Assembly (NCBI GenBank): GCA_014058405.1
Contig: CP047423.1
Coordinates: 1,922,001-1,986,000 of the forward strand
DNA from: Candidatus Nitrospira kreftii
GTDB taxonomy: Bacteria; Nitrospirota; Nitrospiria; Nitrospirales; Nitrospiraceae
Length of the DNA stretch: 64,000 nucleotides
Reading direction: 5' to 3'
In this document: positions 53,733-63,048 of the stretch, one piece after another
Layout: the number at the start of each line of letters is the position of its first letter
Numbering within the stretch: position 1 is the first letter of the stretch
The notes under the pieces: model-generated
Database searches by the model: none
The model's input: only the letters and a program-made list of their open reading frames with translations
What the model was told of the DNA's origin: nothing
Translations under genes and position numbers: made by a program

Positions 53733-53834
53733 AGTCCCCTCCTTCCAATTGTGTCTGATGGGTTAGACGGAAGGGACAGCGAATAGTAAACGGGAGCCGA
53801 GGAACGCGCGTTTGGCCCAGCGAAGGTGGAATGC

Positions 53835-53863
53835 GTCCCGCCTGAGTTTTACTCAGGCGGGAC
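53835..53863. terminator. Perfect hairpin after the truncated propeller gene
   Basis: GTCCCGCCTGAGT and ACTCAGGCGGGAC form a 13-bp perfect stem with a TTT loop, 13 bases past the stop at 53876. There is no T run on the minus-strand 3' side. It probably ends transcription of the propeller gene. Confidence 0.65.
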
Positions 53864-53875
53864 CGAAAAACCAGT

Positions 53876-55339
53876 CTACGGCAATGGATACGGATTCTGT
53901 TGCGAGGGAGTCAGTTGACTCTTCCACGAGGGCGGCAGGTTCTGCACCCAGCCGTTGTAGACCAGCGGAATCGGCAGGACGCCTTGTCCGCCCATACCCG
54001 CGTTGCCCGTGATGTTGGCATCCTTTGCTGTGCCACCATTCGCCGTCAATAAAACTCGCCCAACCACAGCGGCATCGGCGGGATTGCCGTCATTGTTGGG
54101 ATCTGGATCCACGATGAGCATCGTATTGGAAAATTTGCTAGAGACATAGGCGTAATAGCCACCCCCATTCTTGGCGCCATACTGCACTCCGTGACACCCG
54201 GGATCACAGCCCAACATCGCCACAACTGTGTCTGTCGTGGCTAACCCAGGCCGGGTATCAACAACTGTAATGGTTCCGGTCAAGGTATTGGCCGTTATCA
54301 TGTGCTTTCCGTTCGGGGACACCGGTGTCTGAATCGGCAAGGCGCCGACCGGCCCGGTGATATCGCCGTTGATTGGATTATAGTCGGCGATCAGATTAAT
54401 CGTCTTAATCACCGCGTTGGTATGCATGTCAATGACCGTCATCGTGCTGTCGAGGAGATTAGCCACATAATACTTGCTCGCATCCGGCATCATTCCGGTG
54501 GCAATGGGATGGCTCAAGGGACTGCTGGCCGGAAGGATGGATTCGACGGCATTCGTGGTGAAATTAAATTGAGTGGTATCCCCGGTGATCACATTCGGTG
54601 TCACCATCTGCCGGCCGTTCGCGCTCATCCAATGGGCATGCGGATTGCCGCGGCCGATATCCACACGCCGCTCTACCCCTGTGCCGAGAGGGGCGATCTC
54701 CATGACAGAATCGGTACGTGTATCGCCGTTGTTTGTGACGTGAAGTTGATCCGTATCCACTCGGGTCATCACGTGCGCCGGGGATTCTCCGACCGAGAGA
54801 TTCCTGACAAGAGCGCCTGTCTGCCGATTGAAGACGGTCAACTTACTGTCAAACCACTGGGTCTGATAAATCAGGTTCTGATTGCGATCAGTCCACATGT
54901 TGTGGGGGTTGTTCATGTTGATCTGTGGAAGCGCGACCTTCCGCGTAGGTTGCCAGGTCGTGGCACTGATCACCGTGGCGGTACCCGGCTTACTCTTGCC
55001 GGACGTCTTTTCGAACTGTGTATCTACCCACACTTCGCCCACGCCTGCTGTGGCCGGATTAAATGGCGCTTGCAACGAGATATCGTTCCCGTAGCGGGCA
55101 TTCAACACCGCTGGGAGATTGACCACCCCGATATCCACTCGAACATCGACGTCCGGGTAAGTGATATGCCAGGGAGTGCCGGAGCCATAGTTCTGCCAAT
55201 TGGCCGGATGCGTCGCAATAAAGAACGTCCTCAGCAACCGCGTCGCTAAATCGCTGCTTGTGGGAACCGTAATGCCATTCACAAGCGTAATCGAATTTCC
55301 GAGGTCCAATCCCGGCGTGTTGGGATCTGGCCAATTACG
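53876..55339 (-). pseudogene. YncE/nitrous-oxide-reductase-like propeller protein, N-terminally truncated
   Basis: About 487 open codons lacking a plausible start: the only start near the beginning is a TTG at 55309, in-frame codons continue upstream (RNWPDPNTPGLDLGNSITLV) to a stop at 55340, and there is no signal peptide. The body is a seven-bladed propeller with histidine-bearing blades (NPHNMWTDRN, NPHAHWMSANGRQ, CDPGCHGVQYGAKNGGG, YYVANLLDSTMTVIDMHTN), as in YncE and cytochrome-d1/N2OR-like proteins. The missing N terminus probably held a secretion signal and perhaps a cupredoxin or further domain. A 16-bp palindrome sits exactly where the frame ends. Likely a decayed gene. Confidence 0.65.
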
Positions 55340-55350
55340 TTAAAACGTAA
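55335..55350. repeat. 16-bp palindrome at the break of the propeller gene
   Basis: TTACGTT-AA-AACGTAA is a perfect inverted repeat that supplies the stop codon ending the open frame. It could be a small insertion scar or a regulator site. Confidence 0.6.
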
Positions 55351-55456
55351 CTGTGAGGGTCTCAGGCCTTGGATGGCTGACTCTCAAGCTCTAACAGAAA
55401 ATGAGGCTGACACGAAGCAATCTACCCTTGAGAGAATGTGAAATGTGTCACACCGA

Positions 55457-56218
55457 TCACCGCACATCTTGAAAGAATGCCCGAGGAATGACCGGCAGGC
55501 GGAACTCGACGTGGAGGATGATGAGGATCACGCGGAGGAAGCTCGTCCATATGCCCATTGTGATGAACTTTCTCGCATCCGTCACGACGGGAGGTGACAG
55601 GAGAAGCGGGTTCGTGACCTTAATGAGACGTTCGCAGAAGGCCACATCTTCTAAAATTGGTTGGTTGGGAAAACCGCCAAGTTTCTCGAACAGTCTTCGC
55701 CGAACAAAGAGGGCTTGATCTCCATAAATGATTCGGCTGCGAGTGCAGCGGAAATTATCCAAGAACGAAATGAATCGAAGCCGCCAATCATCTCCGGAGA
55801 ACCGGTGCATGAAGCCACCGGCCTGAATGGCCTGATCGGTTTCCATCTCATTGAGCCGTTGGAGTGCACTCACTGGCAAGACCGTATCGGCATGGAGGAA
55901 GAGCAACCACTCGCCCCGTGCCCGTTTGGCTCCGGCATTCATCTGGGAGGCGCGACCCTTGGGTGCCGTCAGAACAACATGTGAAGTGTGAAGCGTATAT
56001 CGTGAAGGGTCTGGCGAACGACGAAAGACGAGCGACGACCAGCCGTCATCGCCGGTTCGATTAGCAAACCCAAACGATTCGGCGATCGCGTAGGTCTGGT
56101 CGGTGCTGCCGCCATCGACGAGGATTGTCTCAAATTCTCCTGGCTGTGTGAGCAACGCCCGTAGGGTGGCAGGTAAGACCTTTTCTTCGTTGTAGGCAGG
56201 AATGATGACGCTGATCAT
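55457..56218 (-). CDS. TIGR04283-type family 2 glycosyltransferase
   Basis: A 253-residue GT-A fold enzyme of the rSAM/selenodomain-associated transferase 2 type. It starts MISVIIPAYNEEKVLPATLR and has ETILVDGGSTDQT, RASQMNAGAKRARGEWLLFL and the HADT metal site, then GDQALFVRRRLFEKLGGF. It transfers a sugar from a nucleotide donor to an unknown acceptor. The start overlaps the ferritin-like gene by four bases (ATGA). It is the last gene of the rSAM-DUF547-ferritin-like-GT operon. Confidence 0.88.
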   Translation of the reverse strand: MISVIIPAYNEEKVLPATLRALLTQPGEFETILVDGGSTDQTYAIAESFGFANRTGDDGWSSLVFRRSPDPSRYTLHTSHVVLTAPKGRASQMNAGAKRARGEWLLFLHADTVLPVSALQRLNEMETDQAIQAGGFMHRFSGDDWRLRFISFLDNFRCTRSRIIYGDQALFVRRRLFEKLGGFPNQPILEDVAFCERLIKVTNPLLLSPPVVTDARKFITMGIWTSFLRVILIILHVEFRLPVIPRAFFQDVR

Positions 56219-56850
56219 GCCGAACACCAGTCCGGCAGGAATGTCCGGACATCGTGTGCCCAAGCCGCGGCATCTTCATTGATACTGTCGAAGAGATCGC
56301 AGAGCGTGAGGACCATGGCGTCGGTCAACGCAAGATATTGCTCTGCCTGTCTCCTGAGTGACTGCGGATCGGTCTCGCCCCGCTCAACGGCACGGGCCAG
56401 TTGCTGCCTGCCGAAACCGTGATGGGCCTCTTCTTGCCGCAACAAGATCCGGCGCAGCCGGCCGAATGGCGCCGCACGTTTTGCAAGGCCTTGCTCGATG
56501 CGCGTGAGGATAGCTTCGCCCAAGCCCTCGAGCACGACTTGCTCGGCCAAGAACGTTTCCAGAAGATCATGACGGGCCAGTGCCTCAGCGAGAAGTGTTC
56601 GATATTCTTCCAAGGCTGGAAGGAATGGGGCATCGCGCAGATGTTTTGGGGCTAACCAGGCGATCGCCCCCTGAAAGACTACTGCGTGCATCGCCTCTTG
56701 TTTGGCCTGGCTAATGAGAAACCGTTGCGTTCCGGCGTCTTTGGACAATGCCGATTGGGCCTTTGCGCAATCATGGGCCATCCGCTCACCATGCTCCAGA
56801 AAGGTCAAGAGTCGCGCGATCGGCACTTTCTCGTCAGGACGGACCAACAT
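56215..56850 (-). CDS. Ferritin-like di-iron protein (MiaE-like fold)
   Basis: A 211-residue four-helix protein with two ExxH-type metal pairs, KQEAMHAVVF and RQEEAHHGFG, and supporting glutamates, as in ferritin-like di-iron oxygenases related to MiaE. An oxidation or hydroxylation role is inferred; the substrate is unknown. The ATG at 56850 lies inside the end of the DUF547 gene; the stop overlaps the glycosyltransferase start. Confidence 0.78.
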   Translation of the reverse strand: MLVRPDEKVPIARLLTFLEHGERMAHDCAKAQSALSKDAGTQRFLISQAKQEAMHAVVFQGAIAWLAPKHLRDAPFLPALEEYRTLLAEALARHDLLETFLAEQVVLEGLGEAILTRIEQGLAKRAAPFGRLRRILLRQEEAHHGFGRQQLARAVERGETDPQSLRRQAEQYLALTDAMVLTLCDLFDSINEDAAAWAHDVRTFLPDWCSA

Positions 56851-57652
56851 GGTTCTGCTCCTTGGGTGGTATTCCATTGAGGTTCCAGTCGTACTCGATG
56901 TACTCGATGCGATATTCTGATTGCATGAGGTCTTGAACCAATTCGGGATCGTTCACATAACGCGTGATGTAGACCAGAACTGAGCCGGCAGCTCTCATGA
57001 AATCCTCCTCAAACCACTTGAAGATCATGGAGAGCGACGCGACTTTCTTCACACGATCAAAATGATTTCGCGTCGGGTCGTTGATAAACTCCCTGGCGAC
57101 ACGGTCCAGCTGGACTTCAAGCTGATCCGGCTCATACGTCCAGGCTTGAAGCTTCGGACAAGACAGCGACGCGCATACAATAGCAAAATGAATCCGTGGC
57201 TCACGGAACTGTGCGATCAACACTTTTCGTTCAAGATCATAGAGATTGATGGTTTCACCGCCGACACGATATTTCCGGCCGATAAAATAGCGATACCGTC
57301 CCCAATAACTTGTGGGCGAGTACTTGTCGAGGATGCCCTTGATCGCGAAGGCGTTGTAGGCATTGATCCAGAAGGCCAGTCGCTCATTCCGCGTTGTGAA
57401 TGCATTGGGGTTCACTCGGTCGAGCTGCCCGAAATACCTCGGTAGCCGCGTATCAGACTGGATGGCAGGATAGTCGACGCTGCCATCTGTAACGTGGGCC
57501 TGTACCACATCATGAAACGCCTTGTGTGAGAACTCTTCTGGCGGAATCGGGTTGAGAGGAGTGAAGGATGTCGGAATTGTGGAGCATCCTGCAAAAACGA
57601 TCGCGAGGCTCACGGGGACGCATTTCAAGAAGCCCTTCGCCTTCGTCACCAT
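56834..57652 (-). CDS. DUF547-domain lipoprotein
   Basis: A 272-residue lipoprotein (MVTKAKGFLKCVPVSLAIVF, then AGC). Its DUF547 domain shows LAFWINAYNAFAIKGILDKY, then INLYDLERKVLIAQFREPRI and HFAIVCASLSCPKLQAWTYE, the family hallmark with H...C.S..CP. The Cys and His suggest a papain-like or peptidase-like active site, but the family's reaction is not established. It lies within an overlapping operon: its start overlaps the radical SAM stop and its stop overlaps the ferritin-like start. An in-frame ATG at 57670 is also possible. Confidence 0.87.
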   Translation of the reverse strand: MVTKAKGFLKCVPVSLAIVFAGCSTIPTSFTPLNPIPPEEFSHKAFHDVVQAHVTDGSVDYPAIQSDTRLPRYFGQLDRVNPNAFTTRNERLAFWINAYNAFAIKGILDKYSPTSYWGRYRYFIGRKYRVGGETINLYDLERKVLIAQFREPRIHFAIVCASLSCPKLQAWTYEPDQLEVQLDRVAREFINDPTRNHFDRVKKVASLSMIFKWFEEDFMRAAGSVLVYITRYVNDPELVQDLMQSEYRIEYIEYDWNLNGIPPKEQNHVGPS

Positions 57653-58704
57653 TGCACCGGGGTTTGCCATGCAGCAATTGGGTGCCGCAGTACCGACCCG
57701 ATCACGCGGCCGTCCAGCCTGTTACAGGACGATCGGTCTGAACAACGTTGGATTGCTTGCCGATCAAACCGCGCAAGGATTTCGTTCAGCGAAGACTCGA
57801 GGAGATTCCCAACGTCAGGGAGAGACAAGCAGGGGGAGACATTACCCGATGCATCAATGGCAATGCTGTACCGCCCAGCGTCGCAAGGTTTGAGGGTTTT
57901 ACCAGCAAGCCAGGCTACGTTGTCCTTCGCGTATTGCCGCAAATATCCAGGCGGGAGTACATTCTCTTTGAGCAGCCCTTCAAACACGGCCCGCGCCTGT
58001 GCACGCTCATACATCAACAAGGGTTCTTGCTTTCCGTACAATCCGACGTCCCAATGATAGACGCCGACAACGGGCAAGAAGCCTCGCTCTTGAGCAAACT
58101 GAACCATCTGGGTGACTTCCTGGCGATTGACTTCACTGACGATACAGGTCAGAAACATGGGATGATGGTAACCTTTCAGTAGCTCAAGACCACTGAGCAC
58201 GTGATCAAGTTGATCGGCACCTCGGATTCGTTCATATTTAATCGGGTCAAGCGTATCCAGGCTGATCGAAAGAGACACTGCGAGCTCGTTGAATGCTTCC
58301 ACCAGATTGGGGGTCAACCTGGTGCCGTTTGTAATGAGCGTAGTATGAAATCCAATCTGAACCAAATCTTGAAGAATTGGCACCAAGTCTCTTCGAAGCA
58401 AAGGCTCTCCGCCCTGTAAAAATACAAACCGAACGCCTTCCTTGTAGAGTCCTGTAAAGACTTGCCAAATCTCATCACGAGACAATTCGTACCGACCAAT
58501 GTTCAAGGGAAGGTTGCAGTATCCACAAGAGGAATTACAGCGAAGGCACATCTGAAAAATAGCAAGCACCGGGCGCTGAGAAATAAGATTGGTCAACCCG
58601 CCCCATAAGGCTTGATAGAGACCCGGCCTCCTGCCTTCGAACGTCGAAGGTTGCCTGCCGTGATCATGAAGTGTTTGATTGGCTGGCTTAATTTGTATCA
58701 GCAT
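57646..58704 (-). CDS. Radical SAM protein with SPASM-like C terminus
   Basis: A 352-residue radical S-adenosylmethionine enzyme. The 4Fe-4S motif is CNSSCGYC (Cys56, 60, 63), followed by FVFLQGGEPLLRRDLVPILQ (GGEP SAM site) and LSISLDTLDPIKYERIRG. The C terminus has extra cysteines (KPCDAGRYSIAIDASGNVSP, CLSLPD, QRCSDRSSCNRL), a SPASM/twitch-like set for auxiliary clusters, as in peptide- or hopanoid-modifying enzymes. It heads the operon and is divergent from a small secreted protein gene. Confidence 0.87.
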   Translation of the reverse strand: MLIQIKPANQTLHDHGRQPSTFEGRRPGLYQALWGGLTNLISQRPVLAIFQMCLRCNSSCGYCNLPLNIGRYELSRDEIWQVFTGLYKEGVRFVFLQGGEPLLRRDLVPILQDLVQIGFHTTLITNGTRLTPNLVEAFNELAVSLSISLDTLDPIKYERIRGADQLDHVLSGLELLKGYHHPMFLTCIVSEVNRQEVTQMVQFAQERGFLPVVGVYHWDVGLYGKQEPLLMYERAQARAVFEGLLKENVLPPGYLRQYAKDNVAWLAGKTLKPCDAGRYSIAIDASGNVSPCLSLPDVGNLLESSLNEILARFDRQAIQRCSDRSSCNRLDGRVIGSVLRHPIAAWQTPVQW

Positions 58705-58903
58705 GCGCTTCGAGACTCCATCCTGCCCAGATCTGTACAGGATCTGCCCATTTTTTTACCGCCCTTGAAATGCCGTCCCACAATCCCCTTCCAGCAAGCT
58801 TTGTAACGCTTTGAAATTCATAGCCCATCAGTTTTGTGACACCGGCATGTGCCTTGCTGAGAACTTTCCCGGCCACGATGATTTCTTCCACAGGAGGTTC
58901 ATC

Positions 58904-59281
58904 ATGAACAAAGATCATCAGAAATTCCACTTCGCGACAATCGGAGGACTGACCGCAATGTTGCTGGCCGCACCCTCTTTCACCATGGCCGGCCAACAGC
59001 ATGAGAAGAAGGCAGCTGCCGCTTCGCCTTCATCTCCTACCGAAAGTCACTCCCCCGCCGTTGCACACCAGTCCAACAATAAGCCTGGCCCTGCCTGGAG
59101 GACAATCGGCGGGACTGTCAAGCACATGAAAGATACGATGTATACCATCGAAGACTACGACGGAAACCAGGTTCAACTCTTCGTGAGCCGAGAAACCAAG
59201 CAGATGGGTGGTCGCAAGAAAGTTGGTGACCATGTTCGTGCTGAGATCACTCACAGCGGTTTTGCCAATTCGATTCAATGA
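58904..59281 (+). CDS. Small secreted hypothetical protein
   Basis: A 125-residue exported protein. AGGAGG lies seven bases before the ATG at 58904. A signal peptide (HFATIGGLTAMLLAAPSFTM, cleavage after AMAG-like site) and a Lys/Ala/Ser/Pro linker precede a small beta domain (GPAWRTIGGTVKHMKDTMYT, DGNQVQLFVSRETK, KKVGDHVRAEIT) resembling OB-like DUF5666/PRC-type folds. Function unknown. Confidence 0.75.
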   Translation: MNKDHQKFHFATIGGLTAMLLAAPSFTMAGQQHEKKAAAASPSSPTESHSPAVAHQSNNKPGPAWRTIGGTVKHMKDTMYTIEDYDGNQVQLFVSRETKQMGGRKKVGDHVRAEITHSGFANSIQ

Positions 59282-59313
59282 TCACTCCGCGTGGAGCCCC
59301 GCTTAGTCCGAAT

Positions 59314-59341
59314 CACGCCCGTCTGAATGGAGGCGGGCGTG
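59314..59341. terminator. Hairpin after the small secreted protein gene
   Basis: CACGCCCG and CGGGCGTG pair around a 12-base loop, about 30 bases after the stop at 59281. There is no T run. The rest of 59342-59591 shows no gene; the minus-strand frame at 59313-59567 overlaps the hairpin and looks spurious. Confidence 0.55.
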
Positions 59342-59591
59342 CTCTGTCCTGAGATGTTTGTCGGCCGAACACTTCATTTCTTACAACCACGCAATCATTT
59401 TGAAAGACATCATTACGACGACAACATAATTGAATGGAACGGGTATGACCAAGAATGGGTGTTAAAGGGGTAAGGTGGGCAAGAGCGAAGGAGATGCAGA
59501 TCATCCGAGATGCGGCTGAGGAAACAGTGCAGAGCGTTTCTTCCGAACAATTGACAAGTAGGATCACATTTTGCCGCTACTGCCAGTTCTC

Positions 59592-59790
59592 CTAACCTCC
59601 AATCTCGCCGGCCGGCGCTCTCCCCGCCCAGACATAGTTGATGGCCTCGATCGGAATGTCTGCTAACAGCACGTGGCCTGCATTATACTTGAGCTCCTTC
59701 CCATAACTCACCCTATCGGGGTCGTATTCAAAAGAGATGTAGAGACGCAGCCAACACCCCTATTGCCAACATCATCAAGATACGGACCAT
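59592..59790 (-). pseudogene. Small membrane-anchored protein gene with one-base frameshift
   Basis: An ATG at 59790 opens MVRILMMLAIGVLAASLHLF, a signal or anchor segment, then a stop. One base on, a second frame reads without interruption EYDPDRVSYGKELKYNAGHV, then LLADIPIEAINYVWAGRAPA and GEIGG to a stop at 59592. Removing one A from the AAAA run near 59731 joins them into one product of about 65 residues. The gene follows the flavoprotein stop by 26 bases. Confidence 0.5.
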
Positions 59791-59816
59791 ACCTGTCCCT
59801 TTAACGGCCTCAATGC

Positions 59817-61370
59817 TTAGCGTCTCATCCAGGCAAAGAGTTTTATCAACATGTCTTTCGTCCTCTGCGTAAAGTGGGCTTTTCTCCAGAGATTAATCAC
59901 CTTCTTGTTCACTTCGGCCTGCGTCGGGTAGGGATGAATCGTTCCCGCGATGAGTTTAGCTCCACCTCCTGTCTTCATGGCGACCGAGAACTCGCTGATC
60001 ATGTCACCGGCATGCCTTGCAACGATCGTGGCGCCAAGGATCTTGTCCGTCCCCTTTTGGATATGAACCCGTGCAAACCCTTCCTCGTCTCCATCGAGAA
60101 TTGCTCGATCGACCTCGTCGAGTTTGTAGGTATAGGTTTCCACGTCGAGACCCTTGTCCTTGGCATCCTTCTCGTACATCCCGACGTGAGCAATCTCGGG
60201 GTCGGTGAACGTACACCATGGCATATTCAAAGCCTCGACGCTCGCATGCCCCAAGCCAAAGGGGTGAGGAAAAAGGGCATTCTGAATGACGATTTGAGCC
60301 ATCGCGTCGGCGGCATGGGTAAATTTGTACTGTGAGCAGATATCCCCCGCCGCGTAGATCGTTGGATTCGTCGTTTGCAACCGTTGGTTAACCTTGATGC
60401 CGTTTCTGTCGTATTCCACCCCTGCTACCTCCAACCCAATTCCCTCCACATTCGGCGTGCGCCCCACTCCAACAAGGATTTCATCAACGATGATATCGTA
60501 CTGTTGTCCATGTGAATCGAGCGTTAGGCGCTTGCCAGCCTCGGTCTTCTCCACGAACAAGTGCTTTCCACAGCAGAGCAGCGTCACTCCATCTCGTACC
60601 ATCGCGCGCTCCACGATGTCTGCGGCATCTCGATCCTCATTTGGCATAATGCCGTGTGTGGCCTCGATGAGATAGACCTGGCCCCCAAACCGAGCGAATG
60701 ACTGCGCCAGTTCACAGCCGATGGGGCCGGCTCCAATCACACCAATGCGTTGTGGCAGCGCAGTCAGTGAAAAGATGCTTTCATTCGTCAGATAACCGGC
60801 TTCCTCAAGGCCAGGCGTGTTCGGGACTGAGGCTCGTGCCCCGGTGCAGACGGCGGCTTTCGCAAATGTCAGGATCCGATCGCCGGGAGGACCAACGACT
60901 TGGATCGTATCGGCACCGAGAAACCGTCCACTGCCAACATAGACATCGACTCCAAGGTTTGCATAGCGATGAACGGAATCGTTCTGGCTGATATGTGCCC
61001 GTAGTCGTCGCATCCTTGCCATCACAGCGCCGAAATCGTATCTCACACCAGGCGGGATGTGCAGGCCGAACTCTGTTGCCTTCCGCAAATCAGCCCACGC
61101 TCTCGCGGCTCGGATCACACCTTTGGACGGCACACACCCGACATTCAAACAATCGCCGCCCAACAGGTGTTTTTCGATCAAGGCGACTTTTGCTCCAAGA
61201 CTTGCGGCGACGACTGCAGTGATCAAGCCCGCCGTTCCTGCTCCGATTATGACGATATTGTAGCGACCGGTCGGTTCAGGGTTGACCCAGTTGGAAGGAT
61301 GCACATTGGCGACAAGCTGTCGGTTGTATTCATCGTCAGGTAGGACCAGATGATGATCAGGCTCAGTCAT
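59817..61370 (-). CDS. Mercuric-reductase-like pyridine nucleotide-disulfide oxidoreductase
   Basis: A 517-residue class I flavoprotein disulfide reductase. FAD site IVIIGAGTAGLITA; redox pair in GGDCLNVGCVPSKG (Cys74, Cys79); NAD site IGVIGAGPIGCELAQSFARF; dimerisation C terminus ending TIHPYPTQAEVNKKVINLWR. The N-terminal extension (PDDEYNRQLVANVHPSNWVN) is typical of proteins encoded with TVP38/TMEM64 membrane proteins. There is no N-terminal HMA domain and no C-terminal vicinal cysteines, so mercury reduction is doubtful. It lies 72 bases downstream of the TVP38 gene in the same direction. The ATG at 61370 has AAGGA; ATG 61403 is also open. Confidence 0.88.
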   Translation of the reverse strand: MTEPDHHLVLPDDEYNRQLVANVHPSNWVNPEPTGRYNIVIIGAGTAGLITAVVAASLGAKVALIEKHLLGGDCLNVGCVPSKGVIRAARAWADLRKATEFGLHIPPGVRYDFGAVMARMRRLRAHISQNDSVHRYANLGVDVYVGSGRFLGADTIQVVGPPGDRILTFAKAAVCTGARASVPNTPGLEEAGYLTNESIFSLTALPQRIGVIGAGPIGCELAQSFARFGGQVYLIEATHGIMPNEDRDAADIVERAMVRDGVTLLCCGKHLFVEKTEAGKRLTLDSHGQQYDIIVDEILVGVGRTPNVEGIGLEVAGVEYDRNGIKVNQRLQTTNPTIYAAGDICSQYKFTHAADAMAQIVIQNALFPHPFGLGHASVEALNMPWCTFTDPEIAHVGMYEKDAKDKGLDVETYTYKLDEVDRAILDGDEEGFARVHIQKGTDKILGATIVARHAGDMISEFSVAMKTGGGAKLIAGTIHPYPTQAEVNKKVINLWRKAHFTQRTKDMLIKLFAWMRR

Positions 61371-61442
61371 TCCGGGGATCCTTGGGATCGGCTGGATGCT
61401 CATAGGGTGTCGTCATTCTTTGTGTGTGGTCAATCAGTGTCA

Positions 61443-62177
61443 TCAGGAAGATTGTGCCACGTATTTCTTGTAGAGCACCGGCACCAATGCAAGGAGTCCC
61501 AGCAGCACAAATGCCGCGATCACATTGGGCGATGCGATTTCTTTCAAGGAACTGATGGTACCTAGTTGTCGACCCGCATACGCGTAGACAAACGAGCCTG
61601 GAATAATCCCGAGCGCCGTGGCTGCGACATACGTCCCGACACTCACGCGTGTGAGACCCGATACAAGATTCACGACAAAAAATGGAAACAAGGGAATCAG
61701 TCGCAGGGTCAACAGATAGCTGAAGGCGTTCTTGGCGAATCCTTCTTGGAACGGCCTCAGCCATTTTCCAAATTTCCGTTCCACGGTGTTCCGTAGTAAA
61801 TACCGTGCGGTTAGAAACGCCACCGTCGCTCCGGTTGTCGCTCCGACATTCACCAACACAGTCGCCAAGCCGGCGCCAAATAAGAATCCGCCCGCCAACG
61901 TGAGAATGGCCGCCCCGGGAAGCGACAATCCAGCCACCATTGCGTAGGCTCCGATGAAAATAGCCACAGCCGCCCAAAAGTTCGCATGTGTGAACGCCAA
62001 TAGGCTGTTCCTATTTTCTTGTAGTGCGGTCAATGATAAGAACCGTCCGAGATCGAAATAAAAAAAGGCTCCAACAGCCACCGCCACAACAAAGAGGATG
62101 ACCATTTTGCCCGCGTTCGAGCTGTTTGATCCAGAGTGGTTCGTGACCTGCGTCATTGCGATATCCTGCGGTATCAT
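61443..62177 (-). CDS. TVP38/TMEM64-family (DedA-like) membrane protein
   Basis: A 244-residue polytopic protein. The SNARE-associated/VTT domain shows LSLPGAAILTLAGGFLFGAG, the GATTGATVAFLTARYLLRNT loop and RLIPLFPFFVVNLVSGLTRV. The family may move lipids or ions; in many bacteria it is paired with a mercuric-reductase-like flavoprotein, as here. GAGGAG lies six bases before the ATG at 62177. Confidence 0.88.
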   Translation of the reverse strand: MIPQDIAMTQVTNHSGSNSSNAGKMVILFVVAVAVGAFFYFDLGRFLSLTALQENRNSLLAFTHANFWAAVAIFIGAYAMVAGLSLPGAAILTLAGGFLFGAGLATVLVNVGATTGATVAFLTARYLLRNTVERKFGKWLRPFQEGFAKNAFSYLLTLRLIPLFPFFVVNLVSGLTRVSVGTYVAATALGIIPGSFVYAYAGRQLGTISSLKEIASPNVIAAFVLLGLLALVPVLYKKYVAQSS

Positions 62178-62400
62178 GGGGGCTCCTCTTCGTTCTGTCA
62201 ATGCGCTAGACTGTTCAGTGTCTTGTCGGGCGAGATTGCCAAATCTTACGTGCGTGGTGAAGACTGACGCCCGAAACTCACAAGGGGACGATGTCGTGGA
62301 AAGAATTTCAGCCCGCCTAAAATCCGACGCGGGCGACCACCACCCAGAAAACAGTTGTCAGATCACCTGGAATTCTCGTAGTCTGTTAGGAGGAGATCCA

Positions 62401-63045
62401 ATGGATGAATCAAGCAGACTGACCAGGACCAAAGAACAGTGGGCAAAGGCTCGGCGAGGTGGAGAAGAACGAGAAGTCTTTTATGAAGGCGATGATCGAT
62501 TACCTCCAGGCCAACACCTTGTCGACAACTTTCCTGTGCTGGACCTAGGCTTCAAGCCGGAGCTTCCATTGAGTGAATGGAAACTTAGTATCAACGGGTT
62601 TGTTGCTGAGCCCATGACATGGACCTGGGAGCAATTCTTGGCACAGCCCCAATTCAAAGACCGGTCGGATTTCCATTGTGTCACTTCATGGAGCCGCTAC
62701 GACAACGACTGGGAAGGTGTCAGCTTCAATCACCTCATCGCAGTGGTGAAACCGCTCTCGCTTGCGCGATTTGTCTTATTCAAGTCCTACGACGACTACA
62801 CGACGAACCTATCGCTTGAGGCCTGTGCTGATGACGATGTGTTGCTCGCCCGCAGTTGGAACGGCAAACCGCTCTCTCGAGAACATGGCGGGCCGGTCCG
62901 CGTGATCGTTCCCAAGCGGTATGCGTGGAAGGGAGCAAAGTGGGTGAAGGAGATTACCTTTTCAGATCGGGATGAAAAGGGGTTCTGGGAGGTTCGTGGC
63001 TACTCCAATACGGCTTTTCCCTGGAAGAACGACCGTTACGGCTGA
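62401..63045 (+). CDS. Sulfite-oxidase-like molybdopterin oxidoreductase
   Basis: A 214-residue single-domain molybdoenzyme of the sulfite oxidase/YedY fold: PVLDLGFKPELPLSEWKLSI, FHCVTSWSRYDNDWEGVSFN with the molybdenum-ligand Cys93, then EHGGPVRVIVPKRYAWKGAK. No signal peptide is present, so it is cytosolic or not Tat-exported. TTAGGAGGAGATCC precedes the ATG. Electron partner and substrate are unknown; sulfite or nitrogen/sulfur oxides are possible. It is divergent from the TVP38 gene. Confidence 0.87.
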   Translation: MDESSRLTRTKEQWAKARRGGEEREVFYEGDDRLPPGQHLVDNFPVLDLGFKPELPLSEWKLSINGFVAEPMTWTWEQFLAQPQFKDRSDFHCVTSWSRYDNDWEGVSFNHLIAVVKPLSLARFVLFKSYDDYTTNLSLEACADDDVLLARSWNGKPLSREHGGPVRVIVPKRYAWKGAKWVKEITFSDRDEKGFWEVRGYSNTAFPWKNDRYG

Positions 63046-63048
63046 CCC

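Noticed and set aside
54302-55249. 315-codon plus-strand frame
   Set aside because: Antisense to the propeller reading frame, which has clear repeat motifs.
59313-59567. 84-codon minus-strand frame
   Set aside because: No ribosome binding site and it runs into a terminator hairpin.
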